From assembly GCF_017311415.1 (NCBI RefSeq), contig NZ_JAEKIS010000003.1, positions 62,001 to 126,000 on the forward strand: a DNA stretch of 64,000 nt, read 5' to 3'. This DNA comes from Salipiger abyssi (lineage in GTDB: Bacteria > Pseudomonadota > Alphaproteobacteria > Rhodobacterales > Rhodobacteraceae). The notes beneath the pieces were generated by a model. That model worked only from the letters and a program-made list of their open reading frames with translations. It was not told the origin of the DNA and made no database searches. The stretch's first letter is position 1. Every line of letters begins with the position of its first letter. Below are positions 1 to 8,041 of this stretch, piece after piece. Position numbers and translations under genes: made by a program.

Positions 1-519
1 GTGCCATCCGCGCCCAAAGGCGCCCTGCCGGTTGTGGCGATTTTCGATCTGGTAGCCCGAGCGCTGAAGGCACTCTGCGGAAAACGCTTTGTGAATGCCG
101 TTGCGGGTGCGGATGTTCATTTCGCAGCGGTTCGGAAAGCGCTCGGTATTCAACCCGTTCCGCTTCAGGCAGCGATTGTCTATGACATAGCGCGAGCGAC
201 CGCCCGAGACCTCAAGCGCGCAGCTGCGCGGCAGCGCGCGGCGCTGATCGCGGTCCTTCCCTCTGCCGAAGGCCGGGCCGATGACGCGTGGCGGCTTGCT
301 GTTGCTCTTGTTGCTGCCGTAGCGCCAGGTCTCATGAACCCGGATCGGCGAGGACTCCTGGGACTGGGCGCGGGAAATCGCTGTGCCGATCACGGCGAGG
401 GTTGCGGCGGTGCCGATCAGGCGCGCGAGGTCTCTCTCATCTGCGCGCGCCGGTGCGGCGGCGAAGGCCGTCACGGCGAGTGAGACCGACAGAACGGCGG
501 CGATGAATCTGCGGGACAT
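1..519 (-). CDS. Secreted hypothetical protein, 3' end outside window
   Basis: The minus strand is open from an ATG at 519 to the window edge, giving the first 173 residues. A purine-rich ribosome binding site (GAGGAG) lies about 7 bases upstream. The N-terminus MSRRFIAAVLSVSLAVTAF followed by an AAPARA stretch is a typical Sec signal peptide, so the product should be periplasmic or secreted. The mature part is basic and has three or more cysteines, with motifs such as CALEVSG and RCEMNIR, which suggests disulfide bonds outside the cytoplasm. I do not recognise a family. The opposite strand is also open over 1-483 but lacks a ribosome binding site and has a compositionally odd product, so I take the minus frame as the real gene. 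Confidence 0.7.
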   Translation of the reverse strand, partial: MSRRFIAAVLSVSLAVTAFAAAPARADERDLARLIGTAATLAVIGTAISRAQSQESSPIRVHETWRYGSNKSNSKPPRVIGPAFGRGKDRDQRRALPRSCALEVSGGRSRYVIDNRCLKRNGLNTERFPNRCEMNIRTRNGIHKAFSAECLQRSGYQIENRHNRQGAFGRGWH

Positions 520-701
520 GGGGCATCTCCTCTCTGGGGACGTTGTTTTTGACCGGCGCCGCCCGTTCGGCAGGCGCCCTGTCCCGACCCTCGCCCGGGG
601 TGCCGAAATCGGGCAATAACGCCCCGCTGTTATCCGATATCAGGCGGTCCCGGCACGCTATGCTATTGAATTGCAGCCCGGCTGCGCGCAGGTTTGCCGC
701 C

Positions 702-989
702 ATGAAACGCATCCTCGCCCCCCTCCTTCTCGCGCTCGCCCTGCCCGTTACGGCACAGGCCGAGTGCTATGTGGAATACAAGGCCAAGCAGGACAGCCCG
801 CTGCGCCTGCATTACGGCATCGCCCGGCTGTCGGGCGGCGACTGTCCGCCGAAAGGCGCCGCCGCAGAGGCGCTTCGCGGCCGCTTGGCGCAAGGGGGCT
901 GGACCTTGCTCAACGTGGTTGGCATGTCCGGGTCCGAACCCGGAGACAAGAAAAAGGCCAATGCCGGTGAGTTTTACCTCCGCTACTGA
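702..989 (+). CDS. Small secreted hypothetical protein
   Basis: This encodes 95 residues. Residues 1-22 form a clean signal peptide (MKRILAPLLLALALPVTAQA) with cleavage expected just before ECYVEY. The mature protein of about 73 residues has two cysteines, in ECYVEY and GGDCPPK, and ends in GEFYLRY, so it is probably a small periplasmic domain with one disulfide. The reading frame is open further upstream, but only the 702 start places a signal peptide at the N-terminus. Its last 29 bases overlap the start of the next gene in another frame, so the two are probably translated together. I do not know the function. Confidence 0.72.
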   Translation: MKRILAPLLLALALPVTAQAECYVEYKAKQDSPLRLHYGIARLSGGDCPPKGAAAEALRGRLAQGGWTLLNVVGMSGSEPGDKKKANAGEFYLRY

Positions 990-1665
990 CGCCCGCCGGG
1001 TGGGCACGCGGCTTGTGACCGCCGGAATCGCCGCTATCGTGGCGTTGCTGGCGGGTGCCGGCGCCCTGCTGATGCTGACCCTGCCCGATGCCAATGCCTT
1101 CAACGCGCGGGTCGAGCGGCTGTTCATCGAAAACGACGATCTGACCGGGCAGGCCGAGGTGAAGCTGCTGGAGATCCTGGCCCAGTCGGGCACCGCCTTT
1201 TCCGACACGCTGGCCAGCTACCGCATGGTGATCTTTGTGCTGCTGGTCTTTGCCACCGCGCTGCTGGTGGCGGCGCTGGTGTTTCTGGTGATGCTGGGCG
1301 TGTTCAACCGCCGCATGGCGCAGATCGAGCGTTCGGGCATCCAGGTGAGCTCGCTGATCATCTCGCGCGAGGAAAATACCGTCTATCTCAACACTATGGG
1401 CTTCAAGCTGACCGAGGCGATGATCGAGACGCTGGCAGTGCTGGCCGAGGCGCGGATGGATGACGACATGCTCTCGGGCGCGCAGATCGAGGCGATGATC
1501 TCGGGCCGCGACGCGTCGGATTGCGAGGAGGCGGCGGGCGCCACGCGGATCAAGCGGCTGCGCGACGGGCTGGGCAATCAGATGGTCAGCGAGCTTCTGG
1601 TCAAGAATATAGCCCGGCGCGGCTATATGCTGGCCATCGACAAGGAGGTGATCGAGGTTCTCTGA
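961..1665 (+). CDS. Membrane protein with cytoplasmic OmpR-type winged-helix domain
   Basis: This encodes 234 residues. Two hydrophobic helices (about 18-41 and 88-114) enclose a loop of about 46 residues, expected to be periplasmic. The C-terminal part, about 133-228, reads like an OmpR/PhoB effector domain: a short beta hairpin (ENTVYLN), FKLTEAMIETLAVLAEA where that family has the 'LT..E..LL..L' helix, a recognition-helix-like ATRIKRLRDGLG, and a wing-like RRGYMLAID. There is no receiver domain. The arrangement resembles one-component membrane regulators of the ToxR/CadC kind, but with the DNA-binding domain at the C-terminus. Target genes are unknown; the overlapping small secreted protein upstream (702-989) is a natural partner candidate. 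The start at 961 overlaps that gene; GTG 967 is an alternative. Confidence 0.7.
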   Translation: MPVSFTSATDARRVGTRLVTAGIAAIVALLAGAGALLMLTLPDANAFNARVERLFIENDDLTGQAEVKLLEILAQSGTAFSDTLASYRMVIFVLLVFATALLVAALVFLVMLGVFNRRMAQIERSGIQVSSLIISREENTVYLNTMGFKLTEAMIETLAVLAEARMDDDMLSGAQIEAMISGRDASDCEEAAGATRIKRLRDGLGNQMVSELLVKNIARRGYMLAIDKEVIEVL

Positions 1666-1778
1666 GCCCGGTATATCGGCGATGTGCCGCGTGCCGGCCC
1701 ATGCCCAGTTGAAACCTGGGCCGATTGGATGCAAAGAGGCTCTCGGATTTCCCTCACTTTCCGGATAGCATCACGCCC

Positions 1779-2444
1779 ATGGCCAAGCTTTACCACGTGC
1801 CGCTCTCTCCCTTTTGCCGCAAGGTGCGGCTCAGCCTCGCCGAGAAGAAGATCGAGTGCGAGCTGGCGGAGGAGCGGTATTGGGAGAAGGATGCCGATTT
1901 CCTGCGCCGCAACCCGGCGGCCAAGGTGCCGGTGCTGAAGATGGACGGAAAGACCATGGCCGAGAGCAGCGCCATCTGCGAATGGCTCGAGGAGAAGTAT
2001 CCCGAGCCCCCGCTGATGCCGCGCTCTGCGGATGCGCGCTACGAGGTGCGGCGGCTGGTGAACTGGTTCGACGACAAGTTCCACCATGAGGTGACGTCGA
2101 AGCTGCTTTACGAGCGGGTCAACAAGAAGATCATGAAGCAGGGCTTTCCGGACAGCGGCAACGTGAAATCCGGCGCCAAAGCGATCAAGTATCACCTCGA
2201 TTACATGGCCTGGCTGCTGGATCACCGGCGCTGGCTGGCGGGCGATGTGATGACGCTGGCGGATTTCGCCGCCGCCGCGCATCTGTCGTCGCTCGATTAC
2301 ATCTCGGATGTGGACTGGAACCGCAGCCAGACGGTCAAGGACTGGTATGCCAAGATCAAGTCGCGCCCGGCCTTCCGCAATATCCTGGCGGACCAGATCC
2401 CCGGCTTCCCGCCGCCCGCGCATTATGCCGATCTGGATTTCTGA
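1779..2444 (+). CDS. Glutathione S-transferase family protein
   Basis: This encodes 221 residues. The N-terminal thioredoxin-like domain begins MAKLYHVPLSPFCRK, with a possible catalytic Ser10/Cys13 at the first helix, and has the cis-proline and glutathione-binding pattern KVPVLKMDGKTMAESSAI near residues 48-66. A helical C-terminal domain follows, containing the family pattern 'LAGDVMTLADFAAAAHLSSLDYI' in part. It is a cytosolic thiol transferase or detoxification enzyme; the substrate cannot be read from sequence. I chose ATG 1779 because homologous GSTs start directly at the first beta strand; upstream in-frame codons add an unconvincing 18 residues. It lies just before queG on the same strand. 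Confidence 0.88.
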   Translation: MAKLYHVPLSPFCRKVRLSLAEKKIECELAEERYWEKDADFLRRNPAAKVPVLKMDGKTMAESSAICEWLEEKYPEPPLMPRSADARYEVRRLVNWFDDKFHHEVTSKLLYERVNKKIMKQGFPDSGNVKSGAKAIKYHLDYMAWLLDHRRWLAGDVMTLADFAAAAHLSSLDYISDVDWNRSQTVKDWYAKIKSRPAFRNILADQIPGFPPPAHYADLDF

Positions 2445-2498
2445 CGCTGGGGCAAGGGTGTCGAGACCTCTGGCGCCGCGCGCTATTGCGTTGCGAAT

Positions 2499-2520
2499 GA
2501 GTATTTGCCGGAAAGAGGAA
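2499..2520 (+). repeat. Dispersed GTATTTG..GGAAAGA motif, copy a
   Basis: The sequence GAGTATTTGCCGGAAAGAGG lies between the transferase gene and queG. Closely similar sequences occur at 8811, 18410, 18455, 52421 and 53629 in this window, in both orientations. Here its purine-rich end leads into the probable queG ribosome binding site. Confidence 0.6.
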
Positions 2521-2531
2521 AGGGGGGCGCC

Positions 2532-3635
2532 TTGACGCTGAAGGCGCGTCTGATCTCGGAAGCGCAGGATGTGGGCTTTGCCGCCTGCCGGATCTGCCGG
2601 CCCGGCGACGTGCCGCAGGCGGCGGGCCGGCTCGCGGCGTTTCTGGAGGCGGGCTATCACGGGCAGATGGGCTGGATGGCCGAGCGCACCGGCTGGCGCG
2701 GCGATCCGCAAGCGCTCTGGCCCGAGGCGCGCTCGGTCATCATGCTGGCGGAGAATTACGGGCCCGAGGCCGACCCGCTGGCGGTGCTGGAGGCGCGCGA
2801 CCGGGCGGCGATCTCCGTCTATGCGCAGAACCGCGATTACCACGATGTGGTGAAGAAGAAGCTCAAGCGGCTCGGGCGCTGGCTGCTGGCGGAGGCGGAG
2901 CGGGGCGGGGGGAAAGACGTTGGCGGGGGGCCGCTCTCGTCGGCTAAGCCGACTGCCGCGCACGCGGCGGTAAAACCGCCGGAAATAAAGGTGTTCGTCG
3001 ATACCGCTCCGGTGATGGAAAAGCCGCTGGGGCAGGCGGCGGGGCTGGGCTGGCAGGGCAAGCATACCAATCTGGTGAGTCGCGAAATCGGCTCGTGGTT
3101 CTTCCTCGGCGCGATCTTTACCACGCTGGAGCTGGCGCCGGACGGTGCCGAGCGCGATCATTGCGGCTCCTGCCGGGCCTGTCTCGACGCCTGCCCGACC
3201 GATGCCTTTCCGGCGCCCTACAAGCTCGACGCGCGGCGCTGCATTTCCTATCTCACCATCGAGCATAAGGGTCCGGTGGACGAGGCGCTGCGGCCGCTGC
3301 TCGGCAACCGGATCTACGGCTGCGACGATTGTCTCGCCGTCTGCCCCTGGAACAAGTTTGCCCGCACCGCGCATGAGGTGAAGTATCACGCGCGCCCCGA
3401 CTTGCAGGCGCCGCAGCTCGCAGAGTTGGCTAGGCTCGACGATGCGGCCTTCCGGGCACTGTTTTCCGGCTCGCCGATCAAGCGCATCGGGCGCGACCGG
3501 TTTCTGCGCAATGTCTGCTATGCCATCGGCAATTCCGGCGACCGGGCGCTTTTGCCCGCGGCGCAGGCGCTTTGCGAGGATCCCGACGAGACGCTGCGCG
3601 ATGCGGCGCGCTGGGCGGTGGCGCGGCTTTCATGA
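2532..3635 (+). CDS. queG: Epoxyqueuosine reductase QueG
   Basis: This encodes 367 residues from a TTG start. The enzyme reduces epoxyqueuosine to queuosine at the wobble base of tRNAs, using cobalamin and two [4Fe-4S] clusters. The ferredoxin-like part has Cys211, 214, 217 and 221 ([11 protein letters not shown]) and Cys237, 264, 267 and 271 (CDDCLAVCP). VDTAPVMEK near 157-164 contains the expected catalytic aspartate, and a HEAT-like C-terminal tail follows. I prefer TTG 2532 because it has a strong AGGAAAGGGGG site just upstream and the product starts where the family does; TTG 2505 is also in frame. Odd feature: about 28 residues (124-151, rich in G, A and P) are inserted before the conserved KVFVDTAP strand, and their DNA is a run of palindromes. 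Confidence 0.93.
   Translation: MTLKARLISEAQDVGFAACRICRPGDVPQAAGRLAAFLEAGYHGQMGWMAERTGWRGDPQALWPEARSVIMLAENYGPEADPLAVLEARDRAAISVYAQNRDYHDVVKKKLKRLGRWLLAEAERGGGKDVGGGPLSSAKPTAAHAAVKPPEIKVFVDTAPVMEKPLGQAAGLGWQGKHTNLVSREIGSWFFLGAIFTTLELAPDGAERDHCGSCRACLDACPTDAFPAPYKLDARRCISYLTIEHKGPVDEALRPLLGNRIYGCDDCLAVCPWNKFARTAHEVKYHARPDLQAPQLAELARLDDAAFRALFSGSPIKRIGRDRFLRNVCYAIGNSGDRALLPAAQALCEDPDETLRDAARWAVARLS
2939..2981. repeat. Palindrome-rich in-frame insertion inside queG
   Basis: Three adjacent small inverted repeats lie within the coding region: GTCGGCT/AGCCGAC (2939-2953), GCCGCG/CGCGGC (2955-2968) and CGGCGGT/ACCGCCG (2965-2981). They encode part of the extra segment that separates two conserved QueG blocks. 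The reading frame is kept. Confidence 0.6.
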
Positions 3636-3639
3636 GAAA

Positions 3640-3671
3640 GGGGCGCTCCGCCGGGTTAAGCGAAGCGCCCC
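3640..3671 (+). terminator. Stem-loop after queG
   Basis: GGGGCGCT pairs perfectly with AGCGCCCC across a 16-base loop, 5 bases after the queG stop codon. No T-run follows, so this could be a transcript-end stabiliser or a factor-dependent end rather than a classical terminator. The rest of the space up to 3840 shows no gene; a T-rich stretch near 3788 may belong to the msrB promoter region. Confidence 0.4.
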
Positions 3672-3840
3672 ACGAGGGTCTTGGTCGTACCATCGAAGAG
3701 GAAAACTCTTCTGCGCAAGACGTGGGGCCCGCCGGACCGATCCGCAAGGCCGCACAAGCAGCCGTGAGGCACATGTCAGAGGGCTTTGCTTTTTTGTTCG
3801 TGACCCCATCTAATGGGCAGGACGCGACAGGAGGGGCCTC

Positions 3841-4290
3841 ATGGCGACATATGAACGCAACCCGGATGTGATCGCGGCGCTCGACCCCGAGCAGTACCGC
3901 GTCACGCAGGAAAACGGCACCGAGCGCCCCGGCTCGGGCGCCTATCTGGGCAACAAGGAACCGGGGATCTATGTGGATGTGGTCTCGGGCGAGCCGCTAT
4001 TCGCCTCGTCGGACAAGTACGAGAGCGGCTGCGGCTGGCCGAGCTTTGTGAAGCCGCTGGAGCCCGCCCACGTCCAGGAGCTGCGCGACACGACCTACGG
4101 CATGGTCCGCACCGAGGTACGCTCGACCCATGGCGATTCGCATCTGGGACATGTGTTCCCGGACGGGCCAATGGACCGGGGCGGTCTGCGCTATTGCATC
4201 AACTCGGCGTCGCTGCGCTTCGTCCATCGCGACGATATGGAGGCGGAGGGCTACGGCGCCTATCTGGATCAAGTGGAGGATGTGGCATGA
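3841..4290 (+). CDS. msrB: Peptide-methionine (R)-S-oxide reductase MsrB
   Basis: This encodes 149 residues. It reduces the R-epimer of methionine sulfoxide in proteins. Catalytic Cys119 sits in [11 protein letters not shown]; the probable resolving Cys64 is in ESGCGWPSF; the [10 protein letters not shown] block with the catalytic histidines is at about 97-106. The two CxxC pairs that bind structural zinc in many MsrB proteins are absent, so this is a zinc-free form. The ATG has a very good AGGAGG site 7 bases upstream. The stop codon overlaps the msrA start (ATGA), so the two epimer-specific repair enzymes are translationally coupled. Confidence 0.95.
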   Translation: MATYERNPDVIAALDPEQYRVTQENGTERPGSGAYLGNKEPGIYVDVVSGEPLFASSDKYESGCGWPSFVKPLEPAHVQELRDTTYGMVRTEVRSTHGDSHLGHVFPDGPMDRGGLRYCINSASLRFVHRDDMEAEGYGAYLDQVEDVA

Positions 4291-4793
4291 GCGAACGCGC
4301 TGTTCTGGCCGGAGGCTGTTTCTGGGGCATGCAGGATCTGATCCGCAAGCTGCCGGGGGTGACCGAAACGCGGGTCGGCTATACCGGCGGTGACGTGCCG
4401 AACGCGACCTATCGCAACCACGGCACCCATGCGGAGGGGATCGAGATCGTCTTCGATTCCGCGAAGATCAGCTTCCGGCAGCTGCTGGAGTTCTTCTTTC
4501 AGATCCACGACCCGACCACGCTGAACCGGCAGGGCAACGATCTGGGCATGAGCTATCGCTCGGCGATCTATTATGTGGATGAGGCACAGAAAGAGACCGC
4601 GCTCGATACCATCGCCGATGTCGAGGCCAGCGGGCTCTGGCCCGGCAAGGTGGTGACCGAGGTCGAGCCGGTGGGCGATTTCTGGGAGGCCGAGCCCGAG
4701 CATCAGGATTATCTGGAGCGCCATCCCAACGGCTATACCTGCCATTTCCCCCGCCCCGACTGGGTTCTGCCCCGACGCGACGCGGCGGAATAG
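4287..4793 (+). CDS. msrA: Peptide-methionine (S)-S-oxide reductase MsrA
   Basis: This encodes 168 residues. It reduces the S-epimer of methionine sulfoxide, complementing MsrB. The signature GGCFWGMQ carries catalytic Cys11; [28 protein letters not shown] and YRSAIYY are the standard MsrA blocks. No resolving cysteines of the C-terminal tail type are visible; the only other cysteine is in YTCHFPRP. It overlaps msrB by 4 bases and is followed after 17 bases by a methyltransferase gene on the same strand, so a three-gene transcript is likely. Confidence 0.95.
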   Translation: MSERAVLAGGCFWGMQDLIRKLPGVTETRVGYTGGDVPNATYRNHGTHAEGIEIVFDSAKISFRQLLEFFFQIHDPTTLNRQGNDLGMSYRSAIYYVDEAQKETALDTIADVEASGLWPGKVVTEVEPVGDFWEAEPEHQDYLERHPNGYTCHFPRPDWVLPRRDAAE

Positions 4794-4810
4794 CCACGGA
4801 GCGTCCCGCG

Positions 4811-5413
4811 GTGAGCGCGGCCTTCTGGGACCGGGTGGCGGAGCGCTATGCGGCGCGCCCGGTGAGCGACGAAGCCGCCTATGAGGCGGCGCTCGCGCGG
4901 GTGCGTCACTGGCTCGGCCCCGAAATGCGGGCGCTGGAGTTGGGCTGCGGCACCGGCATGACGGCGGAAAAGCTGGCCGGATCGGTACTGTTTCTGGAGG
5001 CCAGCGATTTCTCGCCGGAGATGATCCGCATCGCCGAGGCGCGCCGCACCGCCGGCAACCTGCGCTTTTCCTGCGCGCCGGCCGAGACGGCGCTGGCGGG
5101 CGGGCCCTATGACGCGGTGCTGGCGTTCAACCTGCTGCATCTGCTGGAGGATCTGCCGGGCTGCCTTGCCCGCGTGCACGATGCGCTGGGGGAGGGCGGG
5201 CTGTTTATTTCGAAAACGCCCTGCCTCGGCGCGAAATGGTATCTCTGGCCGGTGATCCGCGTCTTTCAGAGCCTGGGGAAACTGCCGCGCTTCCGCTTCC
5301 TGCGGCCCGGAGCGCTTGAGGCAGCGATCCGTGTCGGCGGGTTCGAGATTGTCGAGACCGGAGACTATCCGCCGAGGCTGCCGGGCCGCTTCATCGTCGC
5401 GCGCAAGCGATAG
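4811..5413 (+). CDS. Class I SAM-dependent methyltransferase
   Basis: This encodes 200 residues from a GTG start. The Rossmann-fold methyltransferase motifs are clear: ALELGCGTGM (motif I, about 38-47) for S-adenosylmethionine, an acidic residue in EASDFSPEM (motif II region), and YDAVLAFNLLHLL (motif IV region). The C-terminal half resembles small-molecule or lipid methyltransferases. The substrate cannot be told from the sequence. It lies 17 bases behind msrA and probably belongs to that transcript. It converges with the Crp/Fnr gene; only 10 bases separate the two stop codons. Confidence 0.85.
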   Translation: MSAAFWDRVAERYAARPVSDEAAYEAALARVRHWLGPEMRALELGCGTGMTAEKLAGSVLFLEASDFSPEMIRIAEARRTAGNLRFSCAPAETALAGGPYDAVLAFNLLHLLEDLPGCLARVHDALGEGGLFISKTPCLGAKWYLWPVIRVFQSLGKLPRFRFLRPGALEAAIRVGGFEIVETGDYPPRLPGRFIVARKR

Positions 5414-5423
5414 TCGGCGCGGC

Positions 5424-6098
5424 TCAGCGGCATTGCTGATCGGCCCCGGCGTTGATCCGGCCACGGTCACGGATGACGATCTTACCGCGGCTGAGGTCGA
5501 TCGTGCCCTCGTCGCGCAGCGCCTTGAGCATGCGGTTCACCTTCTGGCGCGAACAGCCCATAAGCGCCGCGAGATGGGCCTGGCTGATCTGGATCTCGGG
5601 GTCGTCCGGCGTGCTGAACTGGCGCAGATACTGATACAGCCGCTCGTCGACCGTATAGAACTGTTCGATGGAGCGCTGATGATTGTCGCGTAGCAGGCGC
5701 GCATGCAGGATCGCCGCGATATTTCGGATGAGTTCGGGCTTGGCGGCATATTCGAAGAGCAGCGTCGACGGACAGTAGAGCACCGTCGTATCCGGCAGCG
5801 AGATGCAGCTTGCCGCACAAGGCGTTTCAGAGAGTACCTCGACCTCGCCCAGCACTTCGCCCGGTCCGGCGATATGCACGATGCTGAGATTGCCGGAGTC
5901 GTCGATATAGCTGACTTCGATCCGGCCGCGCGCAATCAGGTAGCAGCCCTGGGTCGGTTCGCTCTGCGTCAGTAGGGTGGTCCGTTCGCCGCAGAACCGT
6001 CTGGTGCAACCGTCAAGAAATGCCGCCTTGTCGGCCTCGGGCAGGCCGCTTAGCAGGCCGGCCTCCATAAGATGCGGATAGGCGACGCTGTTTTTCAT
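5424..6098 (-). CDS. Crp/Fnr family transcriptional regulator
   Basis: This encodes 224 residues. The N-terminal cyclic-nucleotide-binding fold contains TQGCYLIARGRIEVSYID and GPGEVLGEVEVL. A long dimerisation helix is followed by a C-terminal helix-turn-helix, ISQAHLAALMGCSRQKVNR (about 171-189). The FNR-type N-terminal cysteine cluster for a 4Fe-4S centre is absent, so oxygen sensing of that kind is unlikely. The effector is unknown: the glutamate in GEVEVL fits the phosphate-cassette position but the key arginine is not evident, so cAMP binding is doubtful. It is transcribed toward the methyltransferase. The upstream 880 bases have no clear gene and may hold its control region. Confidence 0.88.
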   Translation of the reverse strand: MKNSVAYPHLMEAGLLSGLPEADKAAFLDGCTRRFCGERTTLLTQSEPTQGCYLIARGRIEVSYIDDSGNLSIVHIAGPGEVLGEVEVLSETPCAASCISLPDTTVLYCPSTLLFEYAAKPELIRNIAAILHARLLRDNHQRSIEQFYTVDERLYQYLRQFSTPDDPEIQISQAHLAALMGCSRQKVNRMLKALRDEGTIDLSRGKIVIRDRGRINAGADQQCR

Positions 6099-6300
6099 GC
6101 CGGACCCTTGGGATAGGGGCCCATCGCCGGAACGGCATGCAAGATCGCTTCACGACACGCGAAAGCGTAACCGCAACGGGTTTGATCTGAGCGACTGCGG
6201 AATGATGTATCGGCCATGTCCATGGGTCTGAATGCTCCCGGCGGGTGACATATTTCGCCACCCGCCGTGCGCACCATACTACCCATACCAAGGAGGGAAA
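6099..6300. other. Gene-free leader region with a stem-loop
   Basis: I see no gene here. A perfect 9-bp stem, CGGCGGGTG paired with CACCCGCCG around an 11-base loop, lies at 6239-6267, about 30 bases before a strong ribosome binding site (AAGGAGGG) and an ATG at 6301. The arrangement could be a translational control element for the small frame that follows, or part of the promoter region of the Crp/Fnr gene on the other strand. Confidence 0.4.
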
Positions 6301-6507
6301 ATGCCCCCGATACACAAAAACAAGTGCGCGCAATCGCGCACGGGTAACCTGACAGGAACAAACCGGACAATGCCCGAAGATGTTGCTGTCGCCGCACTCA
6401 TAAACAAAGCCATAACCCGGAAGACGAACGATTGCCTCTTTTGGGGGACTGTCCCCGAGATCGTGACCTACAGACAGGGTAGCCGTTCGTCCTGGCTGAA
6501 AGTGTAA
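6301..6507 (+). CDS. Possible small protein of 68 residues
   Basis: This is a short frame with an almost ideal ribosome binding site (AAGGAGGG, 3 bases plus ATG) and a stable hairpin 33 bases upstream. The product, MPPIHKNKCAQSRTGN... ending SSWLKV, is basic with two cysteines and no signal peptide or membrane helix. Its codon use is less GC-rich at third positions than that of neighbouring genes, which argues either for foreign origin or against coding. Nothing in it matches a family I know. I list it because of the translation signal only. Confidence 0.33.
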   Translation: MPPIHKNKCAQSRTGNLTGTNRTMPEDVAVAALINKAITRKTNDCLFWGTVPEIVTYRQGSRSSWLKV

Positions 6508-6977
6508 CCCGCGCGACTGTTCTCGTGGAAAGTCGCAAGTCAGATACAGACTTCCGCATACGTTGTGTCTGCGCGGCCACAGTCGTAGAGATCATCTGCG
6601 GCGGTCTGACGCAGTTTTCTGCCATTCCTCTGGCTGAAGCGGACCGTTTCTGTCGCAAAGAGTTCCCGACTCATCGCATTTTGCGAATCTGTCGCGTGGC
6701 GCGACAACAGATTCGCATACCGGCGCTCGACACGGCCACGGGCGGGCGGCTCGCCTGTCTCGGATCGTGCCCCCGCCGGGCCTGCCTGGATGACGCGTTG
6801 CGAGGTGGCCGGATGCGTCGCTGCTCTCCCGCTCTGCGGTGCGGCAGTCCTTTTGGCAGGGTTTCCCGCTCAAACACAGTGCGGCGCGAAACCCTGCTAT
6901 TGTCCCGCCTAGGTCCAAATCGTGCCTCAATCTGCGACGATACCCTTTCTTCGACAAGAACGAACGAGGAAACGGTG
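6508..6977. other. Gene-poor region before the LysR gene
   Basis: I see no convincing gene. The LysR reading frame stays open upstream to 6525, but the extra residues do not resemble a LysR N-terminus. A conspicuous inverted repeat is centred at about 6700: GCGAATCTG...CGCG on the left against CGCG...CAGATTCGC on the right (6683-6716). It could be an operator or an RNA hairpin in the LysR leader. Confidence 0.45.
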
Positions 6978-7883
6978 ATGGATCGTCTGACCGAAATGGA
7001 GGCCTTTGCCACGGTCGTGGACCAAGGTGGTTTCACCGATGCGGCAAAGAAGATGGGCATCTCGAAATCGGCCGTGTCCAAGCATGTGTCGTCGCTCGAG
7101 GCCCGTCTCGGCGCGCGGCTGCTCAACCGCACCACCCGCCGCGTCTCGCCCACCGAGATCGGTCTGGCCTATTACGACCGTGCGCGCCGCGTTCTGAACG
7201 ATGCCGGCGAAGCCGACGCTCTGGTCACCTCGATGCAGTCGGCGCCTTCGGGCCTGCTGCGCATCTCGGTCGCCACCGATTTCGGTGTGAATCACCTGTC
7301 GCCGGTGCTGGGCGATTTCCTCGCGGAATTCCCCGACATCACCGTCAATATGGTGCTGAACAACCGCTATGTGGAGCTGATCTCCGAAGGGTTCGACATG
7401 GCGGTGCGCATCGGCGAGCTGGAAGATAGCACCCTGCGCGCCCGCAAGCTCACCGACACCACCAAGCGGATGATCGCTTCGCCCTCCTATTTCCAGAAAT
7501 TCGGGCGCCCGACGCGGATCGACGATCTCAACGAGCACAAGCTGCTGCACTATTCCAACCAGTCGAGTGGCAATGTCTGGAAGGTCACCGCGCCCTCGGG
7601 TGAAAAGCGCCAGGTGCGCACCGCCGGCTGGCTCTCGGTCAATGACGGGCAGTCGCTGCTCAATGCCTGTATCGCCGGGCTCGGCATCGCCTATCTGCCC
7701 TCCTATCTCTACGCGGACGCCATGAAAGAAGGGCTGGTCGAGGATGCGATCCCCGATCTGCCGGTCGAAACGCAGGGCATCTATGCGGTCTATCCGCCGG
7801 GCCGCTTCACCCAGCCCAAGGTTCGCGCTTTTATTGATTTCCTGGTCCACGCCTTCGCCGAACGAGGCCCGCAGGACTGGTAA
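6978..7883 (+). CDS. LysR family transcriptional regulator
   Basis: This encodes 301 residues. The N-terminal winged helix starts MDRLTEMEAFATVVDQGGF and has the LysR helix-turn-helix GGFTDAAKKMGISKSAVSKHVSSLEARLG (in part), followed by NRTTRRVSPTEIG. A periplasmic-binding-protein-like effector domain follows. It resembles the group with 'M..F..VV..GSFT.AA' that often regulates a nearby oxidoreductase; the ligand is unknown. ATG 6978 is chosen because an ACGAGGAAACG site precedes it and it matches the usual LysR start. No divergent partner gene is evident within 800 bases, so the target may be itself or distant. Confidence 0.9.
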   Translation: MDRLTEMEAFATVVDQGGFTDAAKKMGISKSAVSKHVSSLEARLGARLLNRTTRRVSPTEIGLAYYDRARRVLNDAGEADALVTSMQSAPSGLLRISVATDFGVNHLSPVLGDFLAEFPDITVNMVLNNRYVELISEGFDMAVRIGELEDSTLRARKLTDTTKRMIASPSYFQKFGRPTRIDDLNEHKLLHYSNQSSGNVWKVTAPSGEKRQVRTAGWLSVNDGQSLLNACIAGLGIAYLPSYLYADAMKEGLVEDAIPDLPVETQGIYAVYPPGRFTQPKVRAFIDFLVHAFAERGPQDW

Positions 7884-7924
7884 CCGAGGTTCTTCCCCAA
7901 GTCTCGCGAGGCACGAGGCCGACT

Positions 7925-7958
7925 GCGCTCCGGAATGTTTCCGGAGCGCTTCTTTTTT
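7925..7958 (+). terminator. Rho-independent terminator after LysR gene
   Basis: GCGCTCCGGAA pairs perfectly with TTCCGGAGCGC over a 3-base loop and is followed by TTCTTTTTT. It lies 42 bases after the stop codon of the LysR gene. Confidence 0.85.
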
Positions 7959-8041
7959 CCGCGCTCTGTGCCGGCGCCCGCACTGGATTGTCGCCGGACA
8001 GGTGACTAAATGCGCAGAGGTCCCAGCGGAGAAGAGAGCAG

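Noticed and set aside
1..483. Plus-strand open frame at the left edge
   Set aside because: No ribosome binding site and an unusual product; the minus strand over the same bases has a signal peptide, a good ribosome binding site and sensible codon use.
6525..6977. N-terminal extension of the LysR protein by 151 residues
   Set aside because: The added residues are not like any LysR N-terminus, whereas ATG 6978 has a ribosome binding site and the family start.
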